Assembly (NCBI GenBank): GCA_037349315.1
Contig: JBAIAC010000007.1
Coordinates: forward strand, 46,394,001-46,458,000
Origin: Chelydra serpentina
Lineage: Eukaryota; Chordata; Testudines; Chelydridae
Direction: 5' to 3'
Length of the DNA: 64,000 nt
The position numbers and the translations under genes were made by a program. The stretch's first letter is position 1. Every line of letters starts with the position of its first letter. Below, piece by piece: positions 22,701 to 35,091 of the stretch. The notes beneath the pieces are model-generated. The model saw nothing but the letters and a program-made list of their open reading frames with translations, ran no database searches and was not told where the DNA came from.

Positions 22701-24635
22701 AATCATTCTACAGCTGATGTATAAGTGACTGGTCCTTTGAAACTGAGAGTAACCTGAATACTGTGATTTTGGGTGTGAGAGACCATCTTACAAAGGCAAG
22801 TTTGCCTGGGTGGAAAGATAGACCAGAGTATCCACTGGGACTGTCTGTGACTCCATGTTTAGGCTGCTATAGTGCTTGAGGAGTTCACGCTTGCTACTTG
22901 TTTGGTGAACTGTAAGTACAGAACTCTCAACCAATTTGGGGATAGTGCCCTGCTTCTTGACAGTCTGGCCGAAGGTTGGTACTCATGCTCGTGAGCTACT
23001 CCAGACAGCTTGACAAGGGGAATCTGGTGTGGTGAGATGAAGTGATAGTGGGAGAAGGGATTCAGCTATTAAAAACTCAAAGAAGAAGTATTTAGTAAAG
23101 GCAAAGTCCAGCCAGTGGGTTATTTGTAGAAGCTTTTATGAGAAGGGCAAGGTAATTGTACAGTTTGTACAAAGCCCTGGGAAGAAATGAACTGCACCAT
23201 CCCTGGTGAAGCACCAGGAGCGATTGTGCCCCAGGAGCTGCAGTCTCTCCAAAACTGATTGATGTGCATAGGTTGGAGTCCACTTTACAACCGCCTTTAG
23301 CATGGTGCAGACTGTTTTTTGGGGTGCACTGTCCCTGCTTTGTGGGTCAGTGCAGACAGGAGGTGCCTCTTCCATCCCCTTCTCAAGTGATTTGTTCTCC
23401 AGAAGGAGCAAGGATCTAGCACTTACTGGTCACAAAGACAGCGACTGAGAGCTGCCCAGATGCACATGGTATGGTGAGACGCTCCTTGTATGTCCTCTCT
23501 TCTCCCAACTCCCGCCCCTGCACACACCTAGGCAAAGGCAGGTCACAATCTGTTTTTAACAAGTTTTGAGGATGCTTTCCACTGCTTCTTTTGGGGAGGT
23601 GGAGAACTTTCTGTCTGCCCTCTCTCTATCAGAGCAGTGTTGCCACCTTGTCAGGGAGTGATTATTGCACAACTGAGAAAGTGTTTGAAGCAAAGGGAAG
23701 CCCTCTAATAAGGCTCCCCTCTGTGCTACACCCCCAGGGCTGGCTTGGATGAATGTTCTAAACCTATCCAACCTAGCAGCGGCTTGTGTGATGGGTGGCT
23801 ACCCTGGCAATTCTACTATGTCTAGGAACAAGATTGATCCTCTGTCTGTGTTTAGGGGTATCCAAACTTTTTGGCACCATTTTAGCCCATCTTAGATGTT
23901 TACCATTGTCAAAATCCTAATAAAAGCAGGTCACAATAATTAAATTGCGTGTAGCTGGATTTCTGCTTTGAAAGGCTAAATAGTTGGCAAGACTCCTAAA
24001 GTAGGATTAGACTACAGACCAGCTCAGACAATGCTTCCAGGCATAGGGGATGTACTGCAGAATCAGTTTAATAAAGTCTGATTAGATTACTTTCTCTGGT
24101 CAATTTGAAGAACACTGGCCACAGGATAAATCATCTTTTTATCTCATCGCTTTGCTCTTTTTCTTTTTTGTGTTGTATTTTTAAAACATTAACCATATTT
24201 TTAACAGCTATTTATCTGCAGATGCTTAAGGAGCATAACATTGTGATTTCCTCTGTCTCTCAGTGCCGCTTGGTATCATTTTCCAATCTAAAGGATCCAA
24301 ACGCAACTTATGTGGAATCTGTAGTCAGATATTTCCTTCCTCAAAATAAATTCTCTCATATTTTCTTCTGTCTTTATTGACTTGTCTGTATTACAAGAAA
24401 ATACCTCTGGCTTTCTTATCCAATCTATCAAGAAAATAATTTGTGCACAGAAAACAATTGTTATGACTAAATAAACGGATGATTTTGGCTGTCTAAATCC
24501 TGTCTTGTACTAAATAAGTATGTTTGGGGTGACAGTCACCTGTTCTGAATATTTTTGTCTTGGTCTATTCTGTGTTAACTGGAGTCAATATAGACCTTCT
24601 TAGAATGTCTGAACCAAGACTATTTGAATGGGAAG
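22701..24635. other. No gene recognised; probable unclassified repeat at the start
   Basis: About 22790-23060 has the look of a turtle interspersed repeat (GTCTGTGACTCCATG, GTCTGGCCGAAGGTTGG) but I cannot classify it. The remainder shows nothing I can support. Confidence 0.4.
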
Positions 24636-24639
24636 GATG

Positions 24640-24890
24640 GTACAGTGGTTAGGACCCTGGTCTAGGATGTGGGAGACCATGTTCAACTCCCTGCTATGTT
24701 GTTGGCTTTCTATGTGACGTTAGGCAAATTACTTAGCCTTCATGTTCCTCAATTGCTCACCTGTAAAATAGGGATAATAACTTTCCCCACGGTGGTATTA
24801 TAAGGATAAATGCATAAAAAGACTGTGTAGTGCTTTGGATCTACTGATGAAAATACTATATAAAATAGGCATTATTATTTATTAATTTTG
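24640..24890 (+). mobile_element. MIR-like SINE
   Basis: Clear MIR order: TACAGTGGTTAGGACCC (A-box side), TTCAACTCCC, TACTTAGCC, TCACCTGTAAAATAGGG and ATTATAAGGATAAATG. It ends GTGCTTTGGA and ATTATTATTTATT. It is better preserved than the copy at 18.9 kb. Confidence 0.8.
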
Positions 24891-27370
24891 TTATTAATCC
24901 TTTTACCACTTTTTCTCTCCGATACTCTAGGTAACCAGGTTCTTATTGTGCTAATTCCCTGCCTACCCCTATGATCAGGCTTGTGGTAACCTAGATTAGG
25001 TCAGTCTAAAACAGACCTTAATCTGTTACTGGCCTCTTTTAAAGAAGAGACACTGCCCAGTTACCAGCACAGCTTCTAGAAAGCATATTATACCAGTCTG
25101 TCCTGTCTTTCAGTGGCCTATACACCAGCAGTCCTGTAGCTGTTTTCTGGCCTGTATCTCATCTAGCAACATACAAATGCGATTTGCATTCCACGTTCCA
25201 GTGAGATAATCAGGTTTATTTCTTATTCTCCTTACTGTCAAGGATTTTATTTTCATATACTGCAATAACAGTTAAGGAATTAATTCAGCTACTGCTATTT
25301 CCTGTGGTGGTTGTAAAGCTATGCAATAAAAACAATGATTCCAGTTACCAATGATCCTAATGTCACCATTACCAATAGAGGCAATGAAAGAGTATGATTT
25401 CCAATTCATGAAACCATATTCTGTGCTGTGGGCCCAGTCCTGCAAGGTGCTAAGCGCCCTTCACTCCCTCTGTCCTGAGTATGAAATGTAGGCACGCAGC
25501 ACCTCGTGGGATTGCATCCTTTATGAGTACTCGAACAGCCATGACACTGGGATTAGTTTAAAGAAAAAATGCCTTGCCTTACAGTACTTGTTTGTGTTGT
25601 GAAAAAGAAGGGCTAGTGGAATTTAAAGGAGGAAACAAAATAGCATCAAAGATTCCAGAATTTCATTTAAAATGTTTGCTGACAGTATGTTCATGCCTAT
25701 TTGAAGTTATTTGCATTAAGCCAATCATTTAAAACAGATTATGCCCGTGTGGTTTCTCTCTTCCTATTTTCTTCCTGTTTATTTTCTTCCAGTCTAATTA
25801 ACATTTCTTTCAGATTAGGTTCATCCGATCTATTCAAAAGAGCTGAAGAATTTATTTTATTTTTTCTTCTGAGATGCAAACATCCTGCCGTGGCTCTTTC
25901 AGGATGCAGGGATGGCCACGAGGACAGTCACTGATCCATCCTACTGGCTTCAGGCTGGAGGGCCCAAAGAAGACATGTACTGCAACACCGCATACTTTTC
26001 TCCCTTAAAAAAGAGTGCAGTGCCTTCCCTGCTAGCCCCTGCTGCCATCAACATCCTATGCACCAAGTTCTGGGGACTGGGATGGCCATGTCCCTAAACT
26101 GGTAGACCATCCTACCTTAGGCCTGCAGTATACCAGTGAGCAGGTCACATGATCTCCTCCAACCTAGCCTACTCATGAGAGTGGATCGTGCTCAGCTTCT
26201 GCACTGGTGAACTGGAGGATGTGAGAGACTGTCTCTTTACCTTCTTCCCCAATCCCACCCTGAACAAACCCGCTCAACATTGGACAGGATTTTGTGCCCT
26301 CGTCAGGTTTTTTAAATTATTTTTATTATCATCCCTTTAAATCTGACTTGTGTTTTAAAATAGTTATTTATTAATTAGATTTCTAAATGAACCTAACTGA
26401 GGTTCTCTGGGGGCATATGAAAGTCTCCAGAAAATCCTAGATGTTCTTAAATAGGCCCTGCTGAATAGGGCTCTACATGGGAAGTGGAAAGAGATTAATG
26501 CAAGTCTATCCAAAAATTACATTCCAAACTCAAGAGATGATAGTCTCCACTTTGGGTTTATTTATTATAAAGTCGGAACATTTGTGTATTCAGTAATAGG
26601 AGACCATACCCTTTGCTGATGTTTTCTGATTACTTGAGAGAGATCATTATAAGAGCTTGGAAGTCAGAACACTCTAGGCTTGATCCTGCACCATTCAAGT
26701 CAATGAGATTTTTGCCACAGAGTTGAATGGGAGCAAGATCCAAGCTCTTTGTGGTTACTACTCCATTTCATTTAGTTACAAAAATATATTAATTCTGCAG
26801 TTTTTATTGCGTTTATTTTATACAAGAGAAAAAAGTATTAAGTCATTCATGAATTTGGTAAATGTTTAGTTCAGACTTTACTGGTGTGTGGGAAAGAAGG
26901 GAAGTAGATCCTACCTCATTCTATGACAGCTGAGTGGGGGAAAACTTCTTGAGCCATTTTGGGAAATGTAAAGTGATTGGCTTTTTGCGTTTGTTTGGGA
27001 GGGTGGGTGTTTAGGGGTTTTTTTTAAAACAATGAAAATACCTAAAATCACATTTTCAAGTGACTAATTTGAGAAACTGTTACTCACATTTGCTAGTCTC
27101 CAGGTGTCTCATGGAGACAAATTGGGATGATCCAAATTTAGCCAGACATTGTAAATTACAAAATTCATCCTAGCTTTTCTTATGAAGAATAATACTCTGT
27201 TACCCAAATATAATTTCAGTACATTTCATATATACATTATCCTCCATCTCTGGCTCAGTTTTCAAATATCATCCAGGCACTTGAGGCCCAGTAACAAAAA
27301 TCTCTAGCAAAGTCAGTCCAACATTAATGCTTATGGAAATGGTAAATAGATGGGTTTAGGAAGATGGATA
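24891..27370. other. No gene recognised
   Basis: Noncoding AT-rich DNA. A degraded short element with CTTGATCCTGCACCATTCAA and TCAATGAGATTTTTGCC lies at 26677-26747. No supported gene. Confidence 0.5.
26677..26747. repeat. Short dispersed MITE-like element, copy
   Basis: GGCTTGATCCTGCACC on the left, a TCAAGTCAATGAGATTTTTG core and AGCAAGATCCAAGCT on the right. The ends are inverted relative to each other, as in the copy at 37451. Confidence 0.5.
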
Positions 27371-27372
27371 TA

Positions 27373-27914
27373 CAGTAGAACCTCAGTTATGAACACGTCA
27401 GGAATGAAGGTTGTTCATAACTCTGAAATGTTCATAACTCTGAACAAAACATTCTGGTTGTTCTTTCAAAAGTTTACAACTGACCATTGACTTAATACAG
27501 CATTGAAACTTTAAAAGCAGCATTTTTCTTATAGTATCAGAGGGGTAGCCGTGTTAGTCTGGATCTGTAGAAGCGACAAAGGGTCCTGTGGCACCTTATA
27601 GACTAACTGTTAGTCTATAAGGTGCCACAGGACCCTTTGTCGCTTCTTCGATTTTTCTTATAGTAACCATTTTAATTTAAATTAAATAAGCCCAGAAACG
27701 TTTCCTTACCTTGTCAAACCTTTTTTTTAAACTTTCCCTTAATTTTTTTAGTAGTTTATATTTAACACAGTACTGTACTGTATTTGCTGCCCCCCTCTTT
27801 TTCCCCCTCTTGGTTTCTGTTGTTACCTGGTTGCGTGAATCTGGTTTCATATGAGGTGTGTGGTTGACCAGTCAAGTTTGTAACTCTAGTGTTTGTAATT
27901 CTGAGGTTCTGCTG
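27373..27914. mobile_element. Mariner/Tigger-like nonautonomous DNA transposon
   Basis: Ends are CAGTAGAACCTCAGTTATGA on the left and, as reverse complement, CAGCAGAACCTCAGAATTAC on the right. TA dinucleotides flank both (27371-27372 and 27915-27916), consistent with Tc1/mariner insertion. There is no transposase. A further inverted repeat of the motif GTTCATAACTCTGAA lies inside the left end. The element is interrupted by a 114-bp insertion plus its duplication at 27537-27665. Confidence 0.8.
27537..27650. mobile_element. Minimal palindromic insertion of the GTGTTAGTCT tail
   Basis: A 114-bp insert begins TCAGAGGGGTAGCCGTGTTA, the terminus of the 7.7-kb Penelope-like repeat. It then folds back: 27570-27607 and 27609-27646 are perfect 38-bp inverted repeats around one T. 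The direct repeat ATTTTTCTTATAGTA (15 bp) flanks it at 27522-27536 and 27651-27665, so this is one complete insertion event and not a deletion product of a larger local element. It has no coding capacity. Confidence 0.9.
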
Positions 27915-28369
27915 TATTGTTTCCTTGTACTCTGCTCACTGGCAAAGTGTGCCTAGATATTACTAAAACTTCATTAAATCTTTAAAAGACAGTCACAAAG
28001 CAGATTATTAGAATAAATTGGATACCAGTCACAACAGATGAGATGGGATTATTGAAATCTAATACTTGTTAGAATTGCAGCCTAAATCCTCTCACCCCAA
28101 TCAAATGCTCTGGGAGTGCATCAAATTTGGATTCCAGAAGGGTCTACATGGAGCAATGAGTTGATGAACTCGCCTTTCACTATGGAAGCACTCTCACCCT
28201 TGAGTAACAATGAAAAGTAAATCGGACAGACTCATCCTAGTTCCCATGCATATCTGTATACAGGGATCAAAAATCTAACCCTAGAATTATAGATGTGGTG
28301 CTGTTTCCAAGGTCCACACGTACCTATTTTCCATTGCCACCAGGTACAATGAAGTTAGAAATGGGAGAT

Positions 28370-29432
28370 TGTGACGTTCCCCTCTGGTGTTATCTGGACC
28401 AGAGATCTGCTAGGTCACTCCAATCCTTGACTCTGGGAGCCAGCCTTACCCTGCTCTGCTGTGAGAACCCCCACTCCTGGGCTGTTCACGCACAGCCTCT
28501 GGCATGTAAGCTGCTCCCACCCACTTGCAACCAAATGACACTAGCCAATATTTCCGGTCCCAGACACAACCCTAGGAAACTCCATCTTGCAGTGTCCAGT
28601 TATGCCCGCTGGACTCTGCAAGCTTATATGAGTTTGTCAATTTAACAAAGAAATTGATATGTACCAGGCTTGTTATCCCAAGGGAAGTCTTTGACATACT
28701 TCAAACCAAATGCATTGCTTCAGGGAGAATAAACAAACAGATTTATTAACTATAAAGGTAGATGTTAAGTGATTATAAGTCAAAGCATAACAAGTCAGAT
28801 TTGGTCAAATGAAATACAAGCAAAACGCATTCTAAGCTGATTTTAACACTTTCAATGCCCTTACAAACTTAGATGCTTCTCACCACAGGCTGGCTGGTTG
28901 CTCTTCAGCCAGGCTCTCCACTTTGATCAGCACTTCAGTCGCTTGGTGTGGTGTCTGTAAATGTAGGTGGAAGAGAGAGAGAACATGGCAAACATCTCTC
29001 CCTTTTATCACGTCCTTTCTTCCCTCTTGGCTTTGCCCCCTCCCCTTTCAGAGTCAGGTGAGCATTACCTCATTATAATTCCAAATTGACCAAAGAAAGG
29101 GTGGTGACTCACTCGAGAGTCTAGCAGATTCTCTTGTTGGTCCCTAGGCCAGTGTCTTTTGTTCCTGTGAGGCTGGGCTGGATTTGTCCCATACCTGCCC
29201 TGATGAGGTGTGAACTACCTCTCTGCTCTTGAAGAGTTTTTGCCTGGGCTTATTTTTAAGCCATGAGGATACGTTCCCAGCCTCATAACTACATACATGG
29301 AATTATAACCTATAACATTATTATAATATTACTGTAACATCACTATAAAAACCATGCTCAGTGCATCCTGAGCCTTCCGAAGACACCCAACATGACAAAC
29401 TTTGCATTGGATACCACACAATCATTGATATA
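28370..29432. mobile_element. Long interspersed repeat, possible LTR-retroelement fragment
   Basis: A ~1-kb block begins TGTGACGTTCCCCTCTGG and can be followed to about ATTGATATA at 29432. It has a mixed GC-rich start and AT-rich middle, with no open reading frame of note. I recognise it as a recurrent turtle repeat but cannot fix its class or strand. TG and CA ends are not matched by a flanking duplication, so the copy may be truncated. Confidence 0.45.
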
Positions 29433-32400
29433 TCTCCTTTAATAACATTTATTGTTACTACTTTTTCTAGCATCTGGTAGTGTTCCTGCATCACTGTGGA
29501 TATTAAAGCAATTATTCTGTAGTTGAGAGGCTTTCACTTTCTTTAAGACATTCTCCCAAATTTCTGCTCTGTGTCAAATCTACCTTTCTTAGCTAATGTC
29601 CTGAAAAAAGCTGTGCTGGGCAGAAATGATGTCGTCCTATCTCCAGCTCTCTGTGGTGTTAGAGAAATTTCAATCAAGTTTTTGAGCAGATCATGGTAAT
29701 GTCATTTCCCTAATGAGGGATTGAAATTCTCAGGTGGAATCTAGCACAGCATGTGTTTGAATCCTTTAGACCTCTCCGTGGCCTTTGTTACTTGAATACT
29801 TGGGAGGGGGGAGGGATGGGTAACAAGAGAAGATCATTGATGCTGACACTTGAAATTGTTGATCCTGTTTGTGTCAGCATGATAAGGGGTTAGCAGCAGA
29901 GCTGTGTGAAACTAGGAGGGTTTGTCTGAACTTCTTTTAAAAATTTGCTTTACTTGGGTTTCCATCCCCTAGGTTTTGCTTTGAGTTTGGTGTCAAAACC
30001 ACCGAAATCTCAAAGGAAACCAAAGCTGAAAACAGAAAGTTGGGCCTAGTTTGGAGTCAAATCCATAGAAAACTTCTATGGTTTCTAGGATTTACACCTG
30101 TGACTATACATTTCTCCCCAGTACCTGAAACTCAGCTCTTATTCTCTTGAGGCTCAGTACATGTCAGCTACGTTTTGGAACTCAGGTGAGATGCAGACAA
30201 ATGTTTTTCACCATTTTATTTGCATTTCAAAGGGATAGTTACAGGAAACTTCACAAATAAGTAAACCGTTAGATATACAGGACCAAGGCTTTGACTCTCT
30301 TACAGCTGTTTTGCACTGCTCCTGTGGTGCTTCCATCGGGGTAGAAGAAACTGCAGATGGCACAGAGCTGATGTACTACACCCATAAGTGTGTCACTGCA
30401 CTCTGGCAGTTCCTAGCTGCTAGAAAGTTCTCTTGGGCTTGTGACAGGTAGGAATAATTTAAAATAGTCTTTCAGGTTATACAGGTAAATGATATACAGA
30501 AAGTAACATATGGATATTCACAATCCATTATTACACTGGTATTAGAAAGTCAAGCTGATATTTGGTGCAATAAATCAATCTGTAAACATATAGAAGATAC
30601 TCAGATATACAGCTTTGGCTGGTGTCATTATTCACAAATAACCATTAAACATTCCTACAGCCTTTTAAGTACTTGGCTTCTCTAAATCAGATCAAGGAGT
30701 GCTTTGTTCAGCTCTTTTTTTAAAAAGCAAATGAAAGTGTGACAGATGTTTGTGCCCATTTTGTAAATTAACTTCTTTCAGTATGTTTTTATCTTTGTGA
30801 AGTCTGTTAAAGTGTAAATCTGTAATCATGTAAATATTTCTGCACCCAACGCTAAAATAACAAATTACTGGGTTTTCACCAGACTCCAGAAATGCTACCT
30901 GAGACACTGCAATAGCAAAAAGCACTTCTGTGAATGAAAACTGCTTTTTTTTACCTGTAAATTTAGTCTGGGAAACCCAGGTAGACCTCATGGGCCTGGA
31001 CCTGAAAGATATTTAAAAAATGCATTCCATTTGTACACTTCACAACAACACTTCCATTTTTCAATGGTTAAAGTAGCATGCTCTTCGGTGACCTAAATAA
31101 TTTACTAGCAATGAATAAATCATTTGACCATAAGGCCACACTTAGATTTCTATTTTTATTTGTGGTATTACACCAGAGACAGTGACCTCTCCTAAGGTAC
31201 TACCAACCCCTGTTGTTCTGTTGTTCTCACTAGGACTGGCTCCAGGCAGTGACTGTAACTAGTGATTAACATGAGCCATTACATTTAGATCCAGATCCAA
31301 ACTTTTCCTAAGTTCAGGTGAGTTTGGTTCTGGGACTTTAAGTCAGGACATTATAGCAGTTTAACAAAAACCAAAACAACAATAATGTTTTAAGCAATGT
31401 GACTCAAAATTCCTTCCTCAATCAATTGCTCAGGTTTTGGTTTTTTTGGTACTTGTTATGATGTAAATTCTACTAGTTTATCAGTTGTCCATATAGTCTT
31501 CCAGAAAAAACAAAATAGACAAGACCCAAATATCTAATCTAATAAAATTAAAATAAAGTTGTTTAAAGAGGGGGGAAATACTCAGGGCTTCTTTTTAATA
31601 AACCAAAACAACAACAAAAAGTCATAAACACTTTTTTTTTTTGTTACTCAAACTGATATTAATCATTCCCCTGCTGCTTTCAGTCCTTCCCTCCCCTCAA
31701 TAAGAATGACTGGCATTGTAAACAGATGCTATTTCTTTTCAAAAGTCAGACTTATTAGACACATCTGATGGGTGTTTCATAGTTGGCATGTAGCAATTAT
31801 CCCTGGATATGTCACTTATCACAACATAATGCATATGTTTTGTGCTAAAAATATAAAGCGCTTGCCAGCCAAAATCTTGAGTCTCTAAATGTGTCTAGCT
31901 TGGGATCTTAGAAATCTCTTAGATTTGTCATACACTCGGAATATATTTCAGAATATCTGTTTTTATTGAGCTTTGTGGCAGTGATTTGCACAGCGATTAT
32001 TCAAAACAATTGATGTTTTAAAAGTGCAGTGAACTTAATTACAACAATGGTATGGATGCTAACATTTATATATTAATCATTAATATGGTATACAAAAACA
32101 TAATTTGGCTTTCATGAAGAAAGGCAATGATGACGAGGTTAACTATAAGGCTTGCATATAATTTGTGGAATGGTGTGTGTGTGTGTGTGAATGAAAAGTT
32201 TTGTTAATGCCTTTATAAATTTTATTTGTAAGAATTCATTTTTTATTTAATTGTATGTTGAAGGGAGTTCTCCCTTCCTCTCTTTCACCACCTCCCATAA
32301 CCCTAAGTTACATTAGATTCATAGCATGGTTCGTCCCAAAAGGAGGAACTTCATGATAAGGGTGAACTAGGCCTAATTTATTCCTAGGCACAAGCATAGG

Positions 32401-32626
32401 TTTTGGGTGGTATGGACTAGTGCCACCCCAGACTCTAGGAGCAACTGCATCTCAAGGAGACTGAATTCCTCCTGGGTGTGCAAGGGGAGCATGCCTGCCT
32501 CAAGATACCTTAGGAGGGTTGCTGCATTCATCCCCTGGGCTGTATGGGGGCAGGGCTATGGCCACAACTCCCCCTCCCTTTTGAGGTATTGTGAGGGTGA
32601 GTATGGAGGCACATCCTTGCATTTGT
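29433..32626. other. No gene recognised
   Basis: Noncoding stretch. A short (GT)n run lies near 32173-32189 and A/T homopolymers near 31630. The minus frame at 30692-30991 has no recognisable domain. Confidence 0.5.
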
Positions 32627-32815
32627 GGGGATGGATAGCTCAGTGGTATGAGCATTGGCCTGCTAAACCAAGGGTTGTGAGTTCAATCCTTGAGGGGTCC
32701 ACTTAGGGATCTGGGGCACAAATCTGTCAGGGGACAGTACTTGATCCTGTTAGTGAAGACAGGGGACTGGACTCGATGACCTTTCAAGGTCCTTCCAGTT
32801 CTAGGAGATAGGTAT
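32627..32815 (+). mobile_element. tRNA-derived SINE sharing the CR1 3' tail
   Basis: The tRNA-like head has A box TAGCTCAGTGG (32636-32646) and B box AGTTCAATCC (32680-32689), with GCATTGGCCTGCTAAACC between them. The body runs through ACTTAGGGATCTGGGGCA into the tail GGGGACTGGACTCGATGACC and CTTCCAGTTCTAGG. The tail is more diverged than in the 14.1-kb copy and ends in an ATT-rich run. The internal Pol III promoter boxes are both recognisable. Confidence 0.9.
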
Positions 32816-33666
32816 ATCTTTATTTATTATTATTGTGCCTGGATGCTGCCGCTGTGTTAGCTGCTGCAATAGGGTTGAAAAGAGGAGGCAGCTTTTTGTG
32901 CCCTCGCCACCCTGGCTCATCTGTGAAGCAGCAGGGCACAGTTTGTTCCATAGTAATTATTGTTGATGGATGATAATATTTGTAGCTACTGTATTTATAG
33001 CTCACAAACAGTTGGAATCTGTCACTGGAAATGTGTATATGGTTTTGGTGACTTCATTTATTTACTCTGTAGGTGCTGGATAAATAATTCTGTTTAATGA
33101 CCAAGGGGTTTGTGGCAACTGAGGTCTGAGCAGCAGGTGGAAAGCCTACATCTTTGCAGCCAAACACTTTAGCTAATGAATGGCACATTTAAGAAATCCT
33201 TTTATGGTAAAGCTTGATTTATACAACCTTAAGACATGTTACTAATCCCTTCCAAGAGATTCTTTTCACTGTGTGATCAAAGACCTCACTGGGTAAATGT
33301 AACAATGAGAGATACTAGGGGAAAGAGATGTAGGAAAAGCATTTATGAAATGTGTGTCAGACTTTCTGCGAGGATGATTCACAGGGCTGGTCAAAACTGG
33401 ACTTATTTAGAGGAGGAGAATGTATGTGTGTCAACGGTATGTTCTAGGGCCCAAATCCTGCGCAGGAGCACACAGTTTAAGTACCAGGAATCATTAGCCT
33501 GTCCCCGGACCACGTTTGGAGAAGCTTTGGAGCCACAGCAGAATTGCTTCTGAGGCTGTGATAATTCCTGTGTTCCTCCTGCTGCACTTAGTGGGGGGAA
33601 GTCTAAGTGGATCCGCTGGGTTCCCATGACCACCCCCATGCTTCCCTGTCCTTAGAGCCCTGCCTC

Positions 33667-33693
33667 ATTTATTTATTTATTTATTTATTTATT
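33667..33693. repeat. (TTTA)n microsatellite
   Basis: About six to seven uninterrupted TTTA units. Confidence 0.9.
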
Positions 33694-34563
33694 ACAGGGG
33701 AGCTACTCTGGTTTTGCTGTTTGGGGAGCCTCCACACGTGAGGATAGGATTTGACCCTAACTTAGCCCTACTGCTTAACAAATTCTGACACTATAATTTC
33801 AGCATAGTAAGTGCCTGAAATTGATCTCACTGAGGAAAAGTCTGACTCCTTGGGCAAGTGGATTAACATTTAGGACATAGTAAACAAATAAAACAATGGA
33901 GGATTATGAAAAAAATCTACATGTACACATACTCATAAGAGATATAGGAAAACTGCAGGATGGAAGTTGCAAGTTTTAAGAATATATGTAACATGACTGA
34001 AATAACAGGCAGTGCTGAAGCAGGACAATGACTAAGAGTTTAAAATACCAGGATTCAAAGGTTACTGTTTCAGTTCTCATGAAGGATGGATGAGACTGAG
34101 TCAGCTAAAAGGATATAGCAGTGACTCCTTAGAAAGATATCAATTCAAATATAGGAGGTGCTGGAAATGTCTGAACATTGTTGTAAGTCTCAAGATCAGA
34201 AAATATTGAAATAAGCAACAGCCTAGAATTTTGAACATGGATAATTTCAATAGTTGCCATAAACTGGGATAACAGCTATGCAAAGCTATTGAGGGGAAGC
34301 CAAGTGATTTAATCATTTCTCTTGCCCATGGTCAATAATAAAGATGATGTAAGTACACGAAATGTAAAAATTCAATAAAAACAAAACTTTCCCCACGCCC
34401 CTATAGGCAATTTCAGGCATATGAAAAAATGCATTGGACCCAACGGGCCAAATTCAGCCTAAATTATTCCAAATCCAGATGTAATTTAAGTACATGTAAT
34501 TTACATTTTCTTCTAATCTCTTCAATGTGTCTGTTACAGCAGTTTAAACTCCCACTAGACTTG

Positions 34564-34769
34564 GGGCTTGTATAGTGCAATAGCATGTCATGCACTAATT
34601 CTCATTGTGGACCCTCACATGCACTAAAAGTTCCATAGTGTGTTTTGATATAGTTCCGGAACTTTTAGTGTGCCTTGGCAGGGTCCACTTGGCAAGTTAG
34701 TATGGGGCAAACTAATACGCTGCAGAGTCCCTGGCTTGCCACGCACTTACTCGCTGTGTAGACAAGCCC
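34564..34769. mobile_element. MITE with GGGCTTGT...GACAAGCCC ends
   Basis: The left end GGGCTTGTATAGTGC is the inverted match of GTGTAGACAAGCCC on the right. TTG precedes and TTA follows. An internal foldback pairs GCACTAAAAGTTCC with GGAACTTTTAGTGTGC. There is no coding capacity. Inferred PIF/Harbinger-type MITE. Confidence 0.65.
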
Positions 34770-34800
34770 TTACTTAGAGTTGCTTAATCTTAATTACTAA

Positions 34801-35091
34801 GGGTAGGTCTACACTACCCGCCCGATTCAGCGGGTAGAGATCGATCTGGGATCGATTTATCGCATCTCATCTGGATGCGATAAAATGATCCCAGAAGCAC
34901 TCCCCGTCGACTGCGGAACTCCTGCTCGGCGAGAGGAGGAAGTGCTGTCGACGGGGGAGCCTGCCTGTGCCGCGTGGACCCGCAGTAAGTAAACTTAGTT
35001 CAATCTAGGAAACGTCGACTTCAGCTACGCTATTCTCGTAGCTGAAGGTACATTTCCTAGATCGATCCCCCGCCCCAGTGTAGACCAGCCC
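34801..35091. mobile_element. MITE with GGGTAGGTCTACACT ends, CpG-rich
   Basis: The left end GGGTAGGTCTACACT is inverted relative to AGTGTAGACCAGCCC on the right. TAA precedes and TTA follows, a TWA-like target site with one difference. Internal hairpins include TTCAGCTACG with CGTAGCTGAA and TCTAGGAAA with TTTCCTAGA. It keeps unusually many CpG dinucleotides (CGTCGAC, TCGACG) for this window, suggesting a fairly recent insertion. Confidence 0.75.

Noticed and set aside
32636..32705. Possible tRNA gene (A and B boxes)
   Set aside because: It is the tRNA-like head of a SINE with a CR1-type tail; the cloverleaf is not intact.
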